Source of the DNA: Schizochytrium sp. TIO01
Taxonomy: Eukaryota > Sar > Bigyra > Thraustochytrida > Thraustochytriidae
DNA length: 64,000 bases
Reading direction: 5' to 3'
NCBI GenBank assembly: GCA_004764695.1
Contig: SMSO01000004.1
Coordinates: forward strand, 1,143,501 to 1,207,500
In this document: positions 1-10,447 of the stretch, in pieces
Numbering within the stretch: position 1 is the stretch's first letter
How the letters are laid out: every line of letters starts with the position of its first letter
Made by a program: the position numbers and the translations under genes
Notes under the pieces: generated by a model
The model's database searches: none
What the model was told of the DNA's origin: nothing
Seen by the model: the letters and a program-made list of their open reading frames with translations, nothing else

Positions 1-1
1 G

Positions 2-2581
2 AGTATTAAGATTAGTGCTTGTGGACACGAACTAGGTAGCACATTACTCTTTAGAAAGCGCATTGGATTCTCCGGTACTCCCAGTAACCTTTTGCCAACT
101 GATTTAGGTTCATGCATGTATGAACCTGGATCTGATGGTAAGGTCATGCATGTGCTCTCTTCAGATGAAGTCGTGTCAGTCAAACGGAAGACCGACTGGA
201 CAGCAAAGAGCCTGCTTCGCGATGTTGCAGCCAGCGACCCGCCTATCCATGCACTAATCGACACCGGTGCATTGATTACAGGTATGGATAATGAACAGGT
301 TGCCCACTATTTGCTAGATTTCTTGCCGCGATCGAAGTTTGAGGGTGTTGTCTATCTGGATCGGTCTGATCGTAAGATGTTTTTACAACGCTCGAGTGGA
401 AAGAGCCTTCACTTGTCACAGTGTGGTGTGGATCCTTCCCGCCGCTTCACTTTCTATGATCAGGTACACACAACTGGTATGGATATCAAGCAAGCACCAG
501 ACGCACGTGCTGTTGTTACAATTGGCAAAGATATGACCTTCCGTGACTATGCCCAAGGTTCATTCCGTATGCGTGGCATTGGCGTAGGTCAAAAGATTGA
601 ACTGTACCTAATTGCCGAAGTGGAGCAACTGATCAAAAAGGACCTTGCTTTGAAGCACAACACTGTAAAGCCTCTTGATGTGCCGGCATGGCTTTTGGTT
701 AACAGCATGAGGATGGAAACTATTCAATTCTCGATGTTAAGCTTTCAGGAGCTGTACAACTGCTGGCGCAAGGAGGCTATGGCCTCGCTTGTTGATGATG
801 TTAAGGCACACTCACCATTGCTTCCAAACGCGCCCGATGCTGTATCACATGGTCAACGTCTTCGACGCTTCTTGAAGCTTGACGATGCTAGTGGATCAGG
901 TTTGTCCGAGGAGGAGCGCCAATGGCTAGTCAAGTGTATCAATCTTTTCCGTGAACCCGTCGGCTTTACCGTTCCAGATGAAATTCCAGCACCACAACCG
1001 TTCCATGAGAAGATTAAGCATCTTGTGAAGGAAAATAGTCACTTTGCCAGTTCTGACACTGCTCGTGCTCTGGTGGATGAGATCGTGGAGCGTGTTCGTT
1101 ACACAAAGGATCTCAAGTCTGAGGAGCTCGAAGCTGAGATTGTAAACGAAAACGAGCAAGAACAGCAACAACAGCAGGAGGAGGAGGCAGAGGAAGAGCA
1201 AGAAAAGGTTAGTCGTTTCTCTCGAGACGATGAACAAGCCAATCCCTGGGATGTCGCTCATCTCAATGCTAACCCGTCAGGTGTCATTGGCGATGAGCCA
1301 TTCTACCTATTCGCAGACTTTCGGGTCCGTGAATCCCAACCAAAGCTGGACTACCCTTCTGCACTTATGCTTAGCGATAATTGGTTCCGTCCACGCTGGA
1401 TTGGTCTTGGAGATCGCAGACTCAAAAACGTCATGGTGGTCCTTGAGTGGTCCCCCAAGTCGTTTACTGAGCAGTTGGCCAAACTTGTACCGCTTCTTCA
1501 CCAACATTTAATGACAGAAGCTGGCCTCTCGCCGAACATGGCAGCCGTTCGTGCCCTAATGATAGCAACTGCCGCCTCAACTCCTGAGGATTTGAAGTTG
1601 CGCCGCGCTATCACTGACCGTCTTCCACCTTCTAAGAATCCCCATGAGAATAAGTTCTTTGTGGCTATCTCCCTGTCAGAAGCTGAAACACTTCGTCGTA
1701 TCTTGCATACGCCTCAGTCAGACTTAACTAGTGATTACGCGCTTCTTTCAATTGAAGATGGAAGCTGTATCGACGCAAGTCGTACAGTTCACTTGGAGCG
1801 CTCTGAAGATGATCATGATAAGGAGCTTATCATGGCTTGCCTTCGATTTGTCAATTGTGACATGCATTACACTGATGTCGAAGTAGAACTTTTGGAGGAG
1901 GTCTTCCAAAATTGCAAAATTCAAGACCGCATCGATCACTTCGAGTCTAACCTGCGTTTGCGTCGTCGCGAAAAGTACCTATGGGGAGATACCCCATTGG
2001 CCAAACTCTTTACCGAACGATCGGAGTGGCATTTGCTTTCTGCACGCGCCAAACTGCAACAGCTTAGTGTTTCCCTCTTGCGTATCCTGCGCTCGCCCAA
2101 GAACACTATTGATCTTCTGTCGACTTTCACAAGGGCAGATGCCGATGCAGACGGTGCTCTAACACATGCAGAAATGCAGCGCATGCTTGAGGACCTTCAT
2201 CTGGGATACTCTCCTGCTGATATCGCTCTGGTTGTGAATCTGATCGATGAGGACAATGTTGGTGCAATTACTTGGAAACGGTTCGTTGATGCCATGGCCT
2301 TGCCTGAAAAGTACTTGACTCAGGATACTGATCGCAACAAGTTGGATGAGGAACGAAAGAATCAACGTTGGCAATGCCCAGTTTGCACATGCTTGAACCT
2401 GCCTTCTGATGTCGAGTGCCAGGCTTGTGGCTCTGGCTGGGACGGAAACCTTGTTGTTCCTAATGACAAATGGATGTGTGATCCGGAATTTGGTGGCTGC
2501 ACAATGTTCAACGATGAAGGAACATTTTATTGTTCAGTTTGTGATAAGGCACGCCCTTCGCTAATGAATGTTCGTTTCTAA
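2..2581 (+). CDS. 3' part of a giant DUF3638/DUF3645-type protein with C-terminal EF-hands and RanBP2-type zinc fingers
   Basis: The frame is open from the first bases of the window, so this is the C-terminal ~859 residues of a longer protein whose 5' end lies outside. The visible start contains RIGFSGTPSNLLP, which I associate with the DUF3638/DUF3645 family of very large eukaryotic proteins of uncertain function. A Gln/Glu-rich spacer lies at about 1147-1210. Near the C-terminus a good EF-hand loop (DADADGALTHAE, about 2138-2173) is followed by a weaker one (about 2246-2281). Then come two WxC...CxxC...CxxC modules resembling RanBP2/NZF zinc fingers, which often bind ubiquitin or RNA (about 2369-2440 and 2471-2555); the second is irregular. 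The ending TTC TAA is clear. There is no intron in the visible part. The family call is good; the biochemical role is unknown. Confidence 0.85.
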   Translation, partial: SIKISACGHELGSTLLFRKRIGFSGTPSNLLPTDLGSCMYEPGSDGKVMHVLSSDEVVSVKRKTDWTAKSLLRDVAASDPPIHALIDTGALITGMDNEQVAHYLLDFLPRSKFEGVVYLDRSDRKMFLQRSSGKSLHLSQCGVDPSRRFTFYDQVHTTGMDIKQAPDARAVVTIGKDMTFRDYAQGSFRMRGIGVGQKIELYLIAEVEQLIKKDLALKHNTVKPLDVPAWLLVNSMRMETIQFSMLSFQELYNCWRKEAMASLVDDVKAHSPLLPNAPDAVSHGQRLRRFLKLDDASGSGLSEEERQWLVKCINLFREPVGFTVPDEIPAPQPFHEKIKHLVKENSHFASSDTARALVDEIVERVRYTKDLKSEELEAEIVNENEQEQQQQQEEEAEEEQEKVSRFSRDDEQANPWDVAHLNANPSGVIGDEPFYLFADFRVRESQPKLDYPSALMLSDNWFRPRWIGLGDRRLKNVMVVLEWSPKSFTEQLAKLVPLLHQHLMTEAGLSPNMAAVRALMIATAASTPEDLKLRRAITDRLPPSKNPHENKFFVAISLSEAETLRRILHTPQSDLTSDYALLSIEDGSCIDASRTVHLERSEDDHDKELIMACLRFVNCDMHYTDVEVELLEEVFQNCKIQDRIDHFESNLRLRRREKYLWGDTPLAKLFTERSEWHLLSARAKLQQLSVSLLRILRSPKNTIDLLSTFTRADADADGALTHAEMQRMLEDLHLGYSPADIALVVNLIDEDNVGAITWKRFVDAMALPEKYLTQDTDRNKLDEERKNQRWQCPVCTCLNLPSDVECQACGSGWDGNLVVPNDKWMCDPEFGGCTMFNDEGTFYCSVCDKARPSLMNVRF

Positions 2582-3142
2582 CTCCAAACGCCATCAACGA
2601 CTTCACTACTTTCTACATGGTATACAATAACTCATGGAGGAATAATGAGATATGGAAACCCCCGTTATAAACAAAAATTAGACTTAGACTTGCACTTGTG
2701 ACTATTATGATACCAGTGGGTCCTAGGCTTCTTCATGTTTATTTTTAAATAAAACAAACAAAGGAAAATATCTTGAACTCTTGCTCAAAGCTCCCTCGTA
2801 TCGATTTTTCGTTTTCAAATTTGGATAATTTGCCTTTTCCTTACTTGCTTTCTTCAACTTTTTTTTTTTTTTTTTTTTCGAAAGGCCATCAAACATTTAA
2901 TGACTCATGAAGAGAAAAAAAGAACGAAAAAAGAAAGGAGGGAAAATAGGATATACAGACCCAGATTTCGTGATCATCATAACGTTCGCTCTTGCAAAGT
3001 TTGAGATTATACTTGGATTGTGCCTGGAAAAGTTAAATTGAGCTACAAGAAGGGACCTCGGCTACATACCTTTCCAACAGCGTCCTGTGGAACAAACTGC
3101 TAGAAAGTGAGCCTCGTTGATCGTTTGAGACACGGTGGCGCC
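2582..3142. other. Intergenic spacer
   Basis: This is the 3' flank of the DUF3638-type gene and the 5' flank of MPDU1. It holds AATAAA-like A-rich signals near 2750 and an 18-nt poly(T) run at about 2861-2878 followed by a purine-rich stretch. I see no coding frame and no RNA gene. Confidence 0.6.
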
Positions 3143-3892
3143 ATGGATGCTGTCAAAGATGTCTTGAACTCTACGCGGCCTCTACTCAGCCCGTTGATTA
3201 TGAGTGATTATTGCTTTGACTCTCTGGTTATGGACCTGAACATACTCGATGTACCGTGTCTTAAAGAGGCTGTGAGCAAAGCTGCGGGGTACGGCATTGT
3301 CGTCTTTTCAAGTATCCTTAAGCTGCCGCTGATCAGCAATATTGTTACTACGGCCTCTGTAGACGGTTTGTCTACTACTTCCGTGTACCTTGAAACAACT
3401 ATGTACGCGTCTACACTAATCTACCATGCTTTCTTGGGAAGTCCCTTTAGCACGTATGGTGAAAAATATATTTTACTGGCGCAGAACATTGTTGTGATTT
3501 TTTTCATTGTTCTCTATGGACGCAAAACTGCAGGTTTTGCCCTCATGTCTGCCATCGGTTTTGCCTTGTCTGTTGCTGGAATGGTAAATCTCCCTGAAGA
3601 GTACAGGCCGTTGCTGATTCTTTACTCTGGTAGTGGGGCAATCTTTGCTCGCTCGCCGCAGATTTACACTAACCTAAAGAATGGGCATACCGGTGTCTTA
3701 TCTTTGTTTACTTTTGCAGCGGCAGTGGTAGGTGGTATCGTTCGCCTTTTGACAATTTTGCAAGAGGTGGATGACACAATTGCTGCTTTGGGAGATCTTC
3801 TCCCACTTGCCTTCAACACGTTCATTCTGTTCCAGATTTTGTACTATAGGCGTGCGACAATGGAACATTTTGCCAAGCTCAAGAAGGAATAA
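3143..3892 (+). CDS. MPDU1: Mannose-P-dolichol utilization defect 1 protein (PQ-loop membrane protein)
   Basis: About 249 residues, close to the usual MPDU1 length. MPDU1 is an ER multi-span protein needed for use of dolichol-linked mannose and glucose in N-glycan, GPI-anchor and O-mannose synthesis. Visible signs are the paired PQ-loop layout, the second loop SPQIYTNLKNGHTG, several hydrophobic spans, and family-like segments such as DGLSTTSVYLE and FSTYGEKY. In the first loop the usual Pro-Gln is Pro-Leu (KLPLISN). The frame opens further upstream at a GTG (3107), but the first ATG at 3143 sits in a good context (GCCATGG) and gives the usual N-terminus. It ends 424 bp from the convergent CFAP52 gene. 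Family assignment is firm. Confidence 0.9.
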   Translation: MDAVKDVLNSTRPLLSPLIMSDYCFDSLVMDLNILDVPCLKEAVSKAAGYGIVVFSSILKLPLISNIVTTASVDGLSTTSVYLETTMYASTLIYHAFLGSPFSTYGEKYILLAQNIVVIFFIVLYGRKTAGFALMSAIGFALSVAGMVNLPEEYRPLLILYSGSGAIFARSPQIYTNLKNGHTGVLSLFTFAAAVVGGIVRLLTILQEVDDTIAALGDLLPLAFNTFILFQILYYRRATMEHFAKLKKE

Positions 3893-4316
3893 AATTCTCT
3901 TAAAAGACGACTGACCTACAATATGCCATTTTCCTTGCGATGTCAAGACACCATTCAAACTTTTGACTTTAAAATAAAAAGATGTTTGTAGCTACGTGCT
4001 AGAGGTTAAGCCACGGTGTATGTTTCCAACTTAAGGCAATTAAGAAATAGACAGATTGGATTTTATTTTTTTTGCACGGCCACATAAGAATACTATAGGC
4101 AGTACAAAAAGGCAATACTCTTTATGATAGTTTAGCAAAAGAAGGTATACATACGAAACTAATTTTGATGTTCCATGAAAATTATATATATCGTATTTTT
4201 TGTTTTAAAGAAGAGATCAATGGGCGCAGGGTAGTAAAGGATATGCAAAAGGTCTGTTAACAAACAAATTCGAGAATGATGTGACAAGATAATTCTGTCT
4301 GGTGTATTCAGCATAA
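3893..4316. other. Convergent 3' flanks
   Basis: Spacer between the stop codons of MPDU1 and CFAP52. It is AT-rich, with an AATAAA-type signal (AAAATAAAAAG near 3971). No gene is seen. Confidence 0.6.
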
Positions 4317-6230
4317 TTACTTGTACTTGGACTCTTCAGCTCGGCTATCAACCAGTTGGTTCGGGTACTTCCACACAAAGATTGCTCCCTCCTCGCCAAC
4401 AGATACCATAGTTCGCTGATCCGGAGCAATGCGAACAGAATTAATGTGTCCTGAATGGCCCTCACCAGTTGCAACTAGCTCGCCCTCATCGTAGGAGAAA
4501 ACCTTGACCTGGCATCCATTACCAGCTGCAACAAAGCAGTCACCTTCGTAGTCAACATCAAGAGCATTAATTTGGTGCTGTGAAGCTTCGAGGATACGAA
4601 TAGCATTTCCATCAAAAGCATCCCAATATGTGAGCTTTCGATCAGATCCACAAGTAAGAATCTGCGACTCATCAGGGTGGTACAAAGCGCTCTTGAACAT
4701 TGTCTGGGCAAACATAGCCTGTGTGCGGCGGTGATTCAAAAGATCCCACTGAATGCAAGAACCATCGTCACTTGAACTAATACACTCCTTGTCGTCACTA
4801 CGGACGCAGATAGAGGTCACTGGTCCCTTGTGCTCCTTAAGAGACGCCTGCATCTTGCGATTGCGCATTCCCCAAAATCGAACAGCACCCTCCTGACCAC
4901 CAGAGATGATAGTCTCGCAGTCGTTTGTGACACCAAGTGCAGTGACGCCAGATGGATGCGCATCATTGATGACAAATTCCAGTTTGCCAGAAACAGGCTT
5001 AAAAGCCCGAATTTTACCATCCTCCCAAGCAGAAAGAATGAGATCTCCAGTTTTGGGCAGAGCAACAGCGCTGCACTTCACATTGGGGACCTGGATGCGC
5101 AGAAGTTCCTGGTTCTTACGAGCATTCCAGACACGGATGTCATTTTGTGAGCAAGTCACAAACACCGCATCAAGGCCATGAAGGAACGCAACATCGTTAA
5201 TGGCGTGGAAGTGGCAAGAAGAACGAAGCTGAATAGAATCACGAAGGTTGCCAACATCGGTGCAAAAATAGACATTGCTCTCATTTGTACCAATGTATAG
5301 CTGAGATACAAGGTCGTTAACCGAAGCCCGCACGGGAGTAACAGACGTAGCTTCGCCCATTACAGAACCCGCATCGATCTTTTTCATAGACTTGGCATCA
5401 AGAGCCACAACGCTTCCATCACCACAGCCAGCGATGATCTGAGGCCGCCCATTCGGTGCTCGGATGTAGGTGATTGAACGGATTCCCTTGCGGAAAAGCT
5501 CATTTCCTGCCTGAAGAAAGTTCGGCGTACGGGGAACAAGAGAGATGGACAGAATGTCGCCTGTCGAGGTACCCGCATAAACAATAGAGTCGTCCGCATC
5601 AATTGCGACACACTTGAATACGCGACGAAGCGTACCCATATTAGCCTCTACATGATCAAGCTTCTCCGCATCAAAGTCAATGCTCCAGCGACGCACATGG
5701 TTGTATCCAGCTGTCACAAGCTTGCTATCAGTGTTGTTGTAGAAGCGTACAGTGAGGGCAGACTCAGAAGCAGCCTGAGCGAAGCCAACCTTACCGCCTG
5801 TTTCCGTGTTCCAAATAGCAAGTTTGTTGTCGTCGGTACCGCCAAGGGAAGCGAGATATTGGCCAGAGCATGAAAAAGCAAGAGACTGTACCTTGCCGGT
5901 GTGGTACGCAGGAAGATCGACAAGAGTTGCGTTGGATTCGCCCATTTTAGCTGTATTGAAATCCCAGATCACAACCTTAGCCTTGAAGCCAAGGTGAGTA
6001 CGCTGGCCAGATGCAATCTTGGAGCCATCCGGAGACAAAGCAATCGTGGTGATGATGTCTGTGTGAGAATGAAGAAAAGTCTGCTTACCGGTGCGTGAGT
6101 TCTTCACGACTACGGTAGAGCCGAGAGGGTAAATGATGTGCTCACCATCTGGATGGGCCACAAGACCACTCGAGACATTGCCGGCAAAGCCGAGAGCCGA
6201 GACGAGCTCAATAGCGTCTGCCTTTGCCAT
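4317..6230 (-). CDS. CFAP52: Cilia- and flagella-associated WD40 protein CFAP52 (WDR16)
   Basis: A 637-residue WD40-repeat protein, close to the ~620 residues of animal CFAP52. In other organisms CFAP52 is a doublet-microtubule inner protein of motile cilia. The N-terminus (LGFAGNVSSGLVAHPDGEHI) and the block VVIWDFN...HTGKVQSLAFSCSGQYLASLGG are family-typical. WD-like repeats run through the whole length as two beta-propellers, ending with VFVWKYP-type strands (IFVWKYP). It starts at ATG 6230 in good context (ACAATGG) and has a single exon. Its presence implies that the organism makes a flagellated stage, for example zoospores. No neighbouring gene is ciliary. I did not find a clear X-box upstream. 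Confidence 0.9.
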   Translation of the reverse strand: MAKADAIELVSALGFAGNVSSGLVAHPDGEHIIYPLGSTVVVKNSRTGKQTFLHSHTDIITTIALSPDGSKIASGQRTHLGFKAKVVIWDFNTAKMGESNATLVDLPAYHTGKVQSLAFSCSGQYLASLGGTDDNKLAIWNTETGGKVGFAQAASESALTVRFYNNTDSKLVTAGYNHVRRWSIDFDAEKLDHVEANMGTLRRVFKCVAIDADDSIVYAGTSTGDILSISLVPRTPNFLQAGNELFRKGIRSITYIRAPNGRPQIIAGCGDGSVVALDAKSMKKIDAGSVMGEATSVTPVRASVNDLVSQLYIGTNESNVYFCTDVGNLRDSIQLRSSCHFHAINDVAFLHGLDAVFVTCSQNDIRVWNARKNQELLRIQVPNVKCSAVALPKTGDLILSAWEDGKIRAFKPVSGKLEFVINDAHPSGVTALGVTNDCETIISGGQEGAVRFWGMRNRKMQASLKEHKGPVTSICVRSDDKECISSSDDGSCIQWDLLNHRRTQAMFAQTMFKSALYHPDESQILTCGSDRKLTYWDAFDGNAIRILEASQHQINALDVDYEGDCFVAAGNGCQVKVFSYDEGELVATGEGHSGHINSVRIAPDQRTMVSVGEEGAIFVWKYPNQLVDSRAEESKYK

Positions 6231-8122
6231 TGTAGCAAGAACTATGTCGTAACTTCAGTCTAATCACGTGTGCCTTGCTGACTGAGCGTACTTTTATTAA
6301 TGATTTGCTTCTCAGAATATTGATGAAGCTGGGTGAATAATTTGCCGCTCAGTGAGAATCTATCCACTTCGCTGTTGAACAACTGTTCTGATCAGGCTTC
6401 TGGGCAAAACCTCTTTACTTCAGCCACGCAAGTCTCTTGAACAGAACTTTGCACAATTTGATCTGTTTCGAAGGTTGAGGTCCTTTGCCTTTCTTGACTT
6501 CATGTATTTATTTACATGAAGTAAGGTCTCTTACATAGAAGAGTTCCTACAGATTTAACTATCTAGCTAAGTGTAACTTTTCAAGTAGTCTTGTTATCGT
6601 TTTATTGTTCCTAGTACTGTCTTTAGCAAGACGAAAGCGACCGCTAGAACTGCTAAGGAAGCGCTCTTATTTTCCCTTGATGACCGTTGAGAAGGTGAGC
6701 ATTAGTAATTCCAGAGGTTCTCTATATATCCGTTGAGGCACACTCTAATTTCTGCAAATAGGTAATTAAAAGTAAGAATTGAAAAGTAAAAACTGGAACA
6801 ATCCTCCTTCAGACCATATTCATTTTCTACCTATATGTAACAAAATAAAGAAAAAAGTTACTGTTTCCATATTTATATAAACCGAATGAGCAATTGTACA
6901 CTTTTGCTTCTAGAGAGGTTGCATGAACCACGAATTCGCAAATGGGCGCTAATTCTAGGAAGAAAAGCAGATTGAAACGCCTGATGGTCGACCCATTTAA
7001 AGAGGAGATGACCTTTTCAAATAGGCCTTACGTGCGTAAACAGGTGGTTTCACCATCACTGCTAAGCCGAGAGTAGGTAATAGGCGTAGTTGGAGCGAAA
7101 AGGATAAGGGAACTTCAGAAGGAAGAAATGGAGCGGAAGCTCTTTAGAAATGGGTGAAGAAGACATCTGTAAACTATGCAGAGTCATAGTAATTTCTGAT
7201 GTATGTTTTACGAGCAGTGTTCTACATACATGGAAGCAACTTACAACCGTTTGACGGAACGATTGGACTCCAAAAAGTCTATCTCGAGGTGATAACGCCT
7301 ACAGGGCCGCACATTTAATACTTTTAAAATATTCGATCTCCGAGTCCTCCGACAGTCATGCCTTTTCATGTTTCAAGGAAAGGGCAGCTAGGCGAAACAC
7401 CACCTAGTACCTAACTTGCCACATACGCCGCAACCCTTACCCTTCCACATCGTTCTTTTCCCCAATGTTGTAAATTTATCCTAAATAAAAACACACTCAG
7501 TTTGGCAGGAGCCAGCCAAAACCTAGAGGAAAATGGCCAACCAGACTGAGGATAGATAGATCAATGACAAAGAACTGGTAAAGACGAAACTTTATGAAAA
7601 AGAAAGGAACTCTTGCCACCTTAGTGCTAGTACCTACTACCAGGAAGTACCCAAAAAAAAGAAGCTTGAGAGGTGGAGACAGATTCCACCTGTACTAGTA
7701 GAAAGGCGAATTGATATCTATGAGCGTTGTTTGCGTCTCGAGTACACCACGGAGGTAGTGCAAGTGTGGCTGTAGACCTCTCAGCAAAATAGCATTCAAT
7801 TCAAGTCCAAGCCTTAAGATTTACAGATACCCTCAGAAGTACGGAGGGTAACTTGCGCAGACACATCATACAAGAGGAGCAGTGTTGTTCGGCTTGAATG
7901 GAGTAATTGATAAAGCGGAAGGTTCTTGTGCAGTATAGGTCAAACGAAATGCAATTGGGGAAGAGAGCTTTTGGCAAAAAGGCTCGCTGCACCTTCTTAC
8001 CCTTGACATATCGCCTCTCACCAGCTTAACTTGAAAGTAGAAGCTGTAATACAGTTGGGGCCAAGGTTTTGCATCCTGCGCCTGTACTACAATTGCCGGT
8101 GTAGTTCAAAGTCTACAGCAAG
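6231..8122. other. Intergenic region between divergent genes, no gene recognised
   Basis: About 1.9 kb between the CFAP52 start and the start of the PT-rich membrane protein. Frames are short and broken on both strands. It contains two GTAG/CTAC-rich patches (around 7625-7650 and 7690-7705), part of a motif that recurs in spacers of this window. I see no tRNA or snRNA signature. Confidence 0.55.
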
Positions 8123-10447
8123 ATGAGTCTCAATAATGTTCACGATCATGATGATGATACACTAGCACAGTATGCCGTGAGGGAAGATGAAGCTCACTTG
8201 AGTAAGGAAGAAAGGCGACGTTTGAAGCTTGTACGTAAAGAGGAACGGCGAATTAAGCGTGAAAGGAAAGAGCAGAGACGTTTAGCGAGGCTTATTCTGC
8301 ATGGTCGACATTCAGATACTGTTGTCACGTCGCACATGGGATACCATGGGCGCACTAGTGGGTTCTTTAGCTCTGATAATGATACGCCCAGCTCGCCAAA
8401 GCCAGACATCCCTTCAATAAGTACTGCTTTAGGAGGAACTGATTTTGTAAATAGAGTTCTGAACTCACCGCAAGCCTTTGCTGGCTATTATCCTCAGAAC
8501 CTTTTTCAGCAGTTGTCTCCACGAAAGTCGCCTGCAAGTCCAGTATCATCGACTTCGGTTCCACAACTTCGTCTTGACATAAATGGCAACCCTCCTCCGG
8601 ACGGTGTTAACCGGTATCGCGAAGCAATAACACCACGCTCTGCAACGACACCTCGACCAAAAACTCTGAACGCTGTGGCTCCATTCGTTGAAGAAGTGGA
8701 CAAACCTGAGGAATCGCCAAGGTCCCCGATTCGAATTCATATTCAATCTCCACCACCAACCTCACCTGCTCCGTCTAATTATTCTTGGTTTTGGAGATTA
8801 TCAATATGGACTTGTCTCGGCATCGTTGTTTTAGTTGTAGCATTTATTATTCTGCAAATTGCGGCACGTACATCTGGGGTTTTGAATGTATCTGAAGATA
8901 GTGTTCTTCGTGCACATCGAGATCCTCTAAATCTAATGAAAGTGAAAAATAAGGACGCACCCGTGCAGGTGCGTGTTTACGAAGGAACATCTTCAAGTAT
9001 TCTTGATGTTGCAGAGATGGATCTTGATCAGCTACATTTAATTGAGGCTCTACGGTTCGCAATTTATAAGGACAATGACTGGATTACAATGGGACAACGT
9101 GTAGCTTCGGCTGAGCGCTCTAGCGATGGGATGCAAACAAGAGTACACTTTATGGATAATTCAATGTTGATAATTGACGTAAGTCTTCAACCACCCCGTC
9201 AAGTGTTGTATATAACAGAGGAACATATCTTTCGAGTTGACGTAACGGAGGCGTTCGACCTGTCTATTCCTTTAGGAGCTTCACAATGCAAAGAGTGCCC
9301 GGAGAACTCCCAACTCTCAAATGGAACATGTCTCTGCGATACCGGCTTCCAGATGAATGCACTGTCATTCACTTGCTCAGAGACATTGGAGTCGGCAAGG
9401 TTTTCCGCCTTAGATGCCGAGTCCAACACTATCTCTTATTCTTCTATTGCTTCTATTTCATTCGTTAATGATCCAAGTGATTCGTGCATCGGGAATGTCA
9501 CTTGGCAATCCTCATCAGGCGAGAAAACTCTGGATGGTCCCAACGAACTTTACAAGTATTCGCTATATGCGAACTCTACGACAATTGGGTGCGCTGATAG
9601 TTGGAGGTATGTTGATAGCGACAACAACATACATCCCAGTTCTGTCTGTTTGTCCCTTCGTGACTACCCTCCAGTTGATGCGACCTCATACATTGACATT
9701 CTCAACACCTCTGAAGATGTTTATTGGTGTGTTCCAGATGCATATTTATACTATAACAGTACTGATTTGACTGCTGAATCCAGTCACTATTGGGGATTCT
9801 GCACAACTTGCCCTACTGAATCACCAACACTTAACCCAACATTGAGTACCCCGAGTACCCCAAATCCAACTGGATTTCCAACTTCTCTGAGTCCAACGCA
9901 TCAGCCAACGACGCTGGCACCTACATTAACTCCAACTTCTTTGCCTAGTACAAGCGCTCCTACAACTGAGGATGTTGAATGTATTGTAAATGCTTGCCAG
10001 AATATAGGATTGACGGCAGCAGCTGCTGATGACTATTGTACCAACACCATGGGTCTTGAATTATGCACAATTTCTGCTATGGAGCAAAAAATTGACGTTG
10101 TAAGCAAATTGATCTCTTCAGGTGACAGCATACTCTTGGAATCTGCTTTTATTAACGAGTTCGCATGCTTTACAAGCAACTATACGAACGTTCGTCTTTG
10201 GACATCCGAGACTCATTCCGACTGCTCAGTTGATGAACTTATTAGTTTTGGGCTGGATGGAATTGCTCGTTGCGAGATCAAAACGAATCGCATCGAAACG
10301 ATCTGCTGTGAAAACTCCCCAAGTTCGTCTGAGACTGCGGTGCATCTATTAAATGCTCGTAAGCAAATTCAGTCTGCTGTATCTAGCTCTTATTCAGCTT
10401 CTTCGTCAACATTGGGAACCATTCCGCGAGTTCCTTATACAGATTGA
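8123..10447 (+). CDS. Single-pass membrane protein with PT-rich extracellular spacer (unknown function)
   Basis: A 774-residue protein from ATG 8123, single exon. The N-terminal ~225 residues are hydrophilic, starting with a highly charged Lys/Arg/Glu helix (about 25-60) and then Ser/Pro-rich sequence. One strong membrane span lies at about 229-249 (CLGIVVLVVAFIILQ), with more basic residues before it, so the C-terminal part is probably lumenal or extracellular. That part has a Cys-rich EGF/GCC2-GCC3-like motif (CKECPENSQLSNGTCLC, about 391-407). It continues with a Pro/Thr-rich spacer with repeated PT units (about 564-617) and a second Cys-containing domain to the end. PTxxPT spacers are frequent in stramenopile surface proteins. 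I do not recognise the family. A surface receptor or wall-linked protein is a guess from architecture. Confidence 0.8.
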   Translation: MSLNNVHDHDDDTLAQYAVREDEAHLSKEERRRLKLVRKEERRIKRERKEQRRLARLILHGRHSDTVVTSHMGYHGRTSGFFSSDNDTPSSPKPDIPSISTALGGTDFVNRVLNSPQAFAGYYPQNLFQQLSPRKSPASPVSSTSVPQLRLDINGNPPPDGVNRYREAITPRSATTPRPKTLNAVAPFVEEVDKPEESPRSPIRIHIQSPPPTSPAPSNYSWFWRLSIWTCLGIVVLVVAFIILQIAARTSGVLNVSEDSVLRAHRDPLNLMKVKNKDAPVQVRVYEGTSSSILDVAEMDLDQLHLIEALRFAIYKDNDWITMGQRVASAERSSDGMQTRVHFMDNSMLIIDVSLQPPRQVLYITEEHIFRVDVTEAFDLSIPLGASQCKECPENSQLSNGTCLCDTGFQMNALSFTCSETLESARFSALDAESNTISYSSIASISFVNDPSDSCIGNVTWQSSSGEKTLDGPNELYKYSLYANSTTIGCADSWRYVDSDNNIHPSSVCLSLRDYPPVDATSYIDILNTSEDVYWCVPDAYLYYNSTDLTAESSHYWGFCTTCPTESPTLNPTLSTPSTPNPTGFPTSLSPTHQPTTLAPTLTPTSLPSTSAPTTEDVECIVNACQNIGLTAAAADDYCTNTMGLELCTISAMEQKIDVVSKLISSGDSILLESAFINEFACFTSNYTNVRLWTSETHSDCSVDELISFGLDGIARCEIKTNRIETICCENSPSSSETAVHLLNARKQIQSAVSSSYSASSSTLGTIPRVPYTD

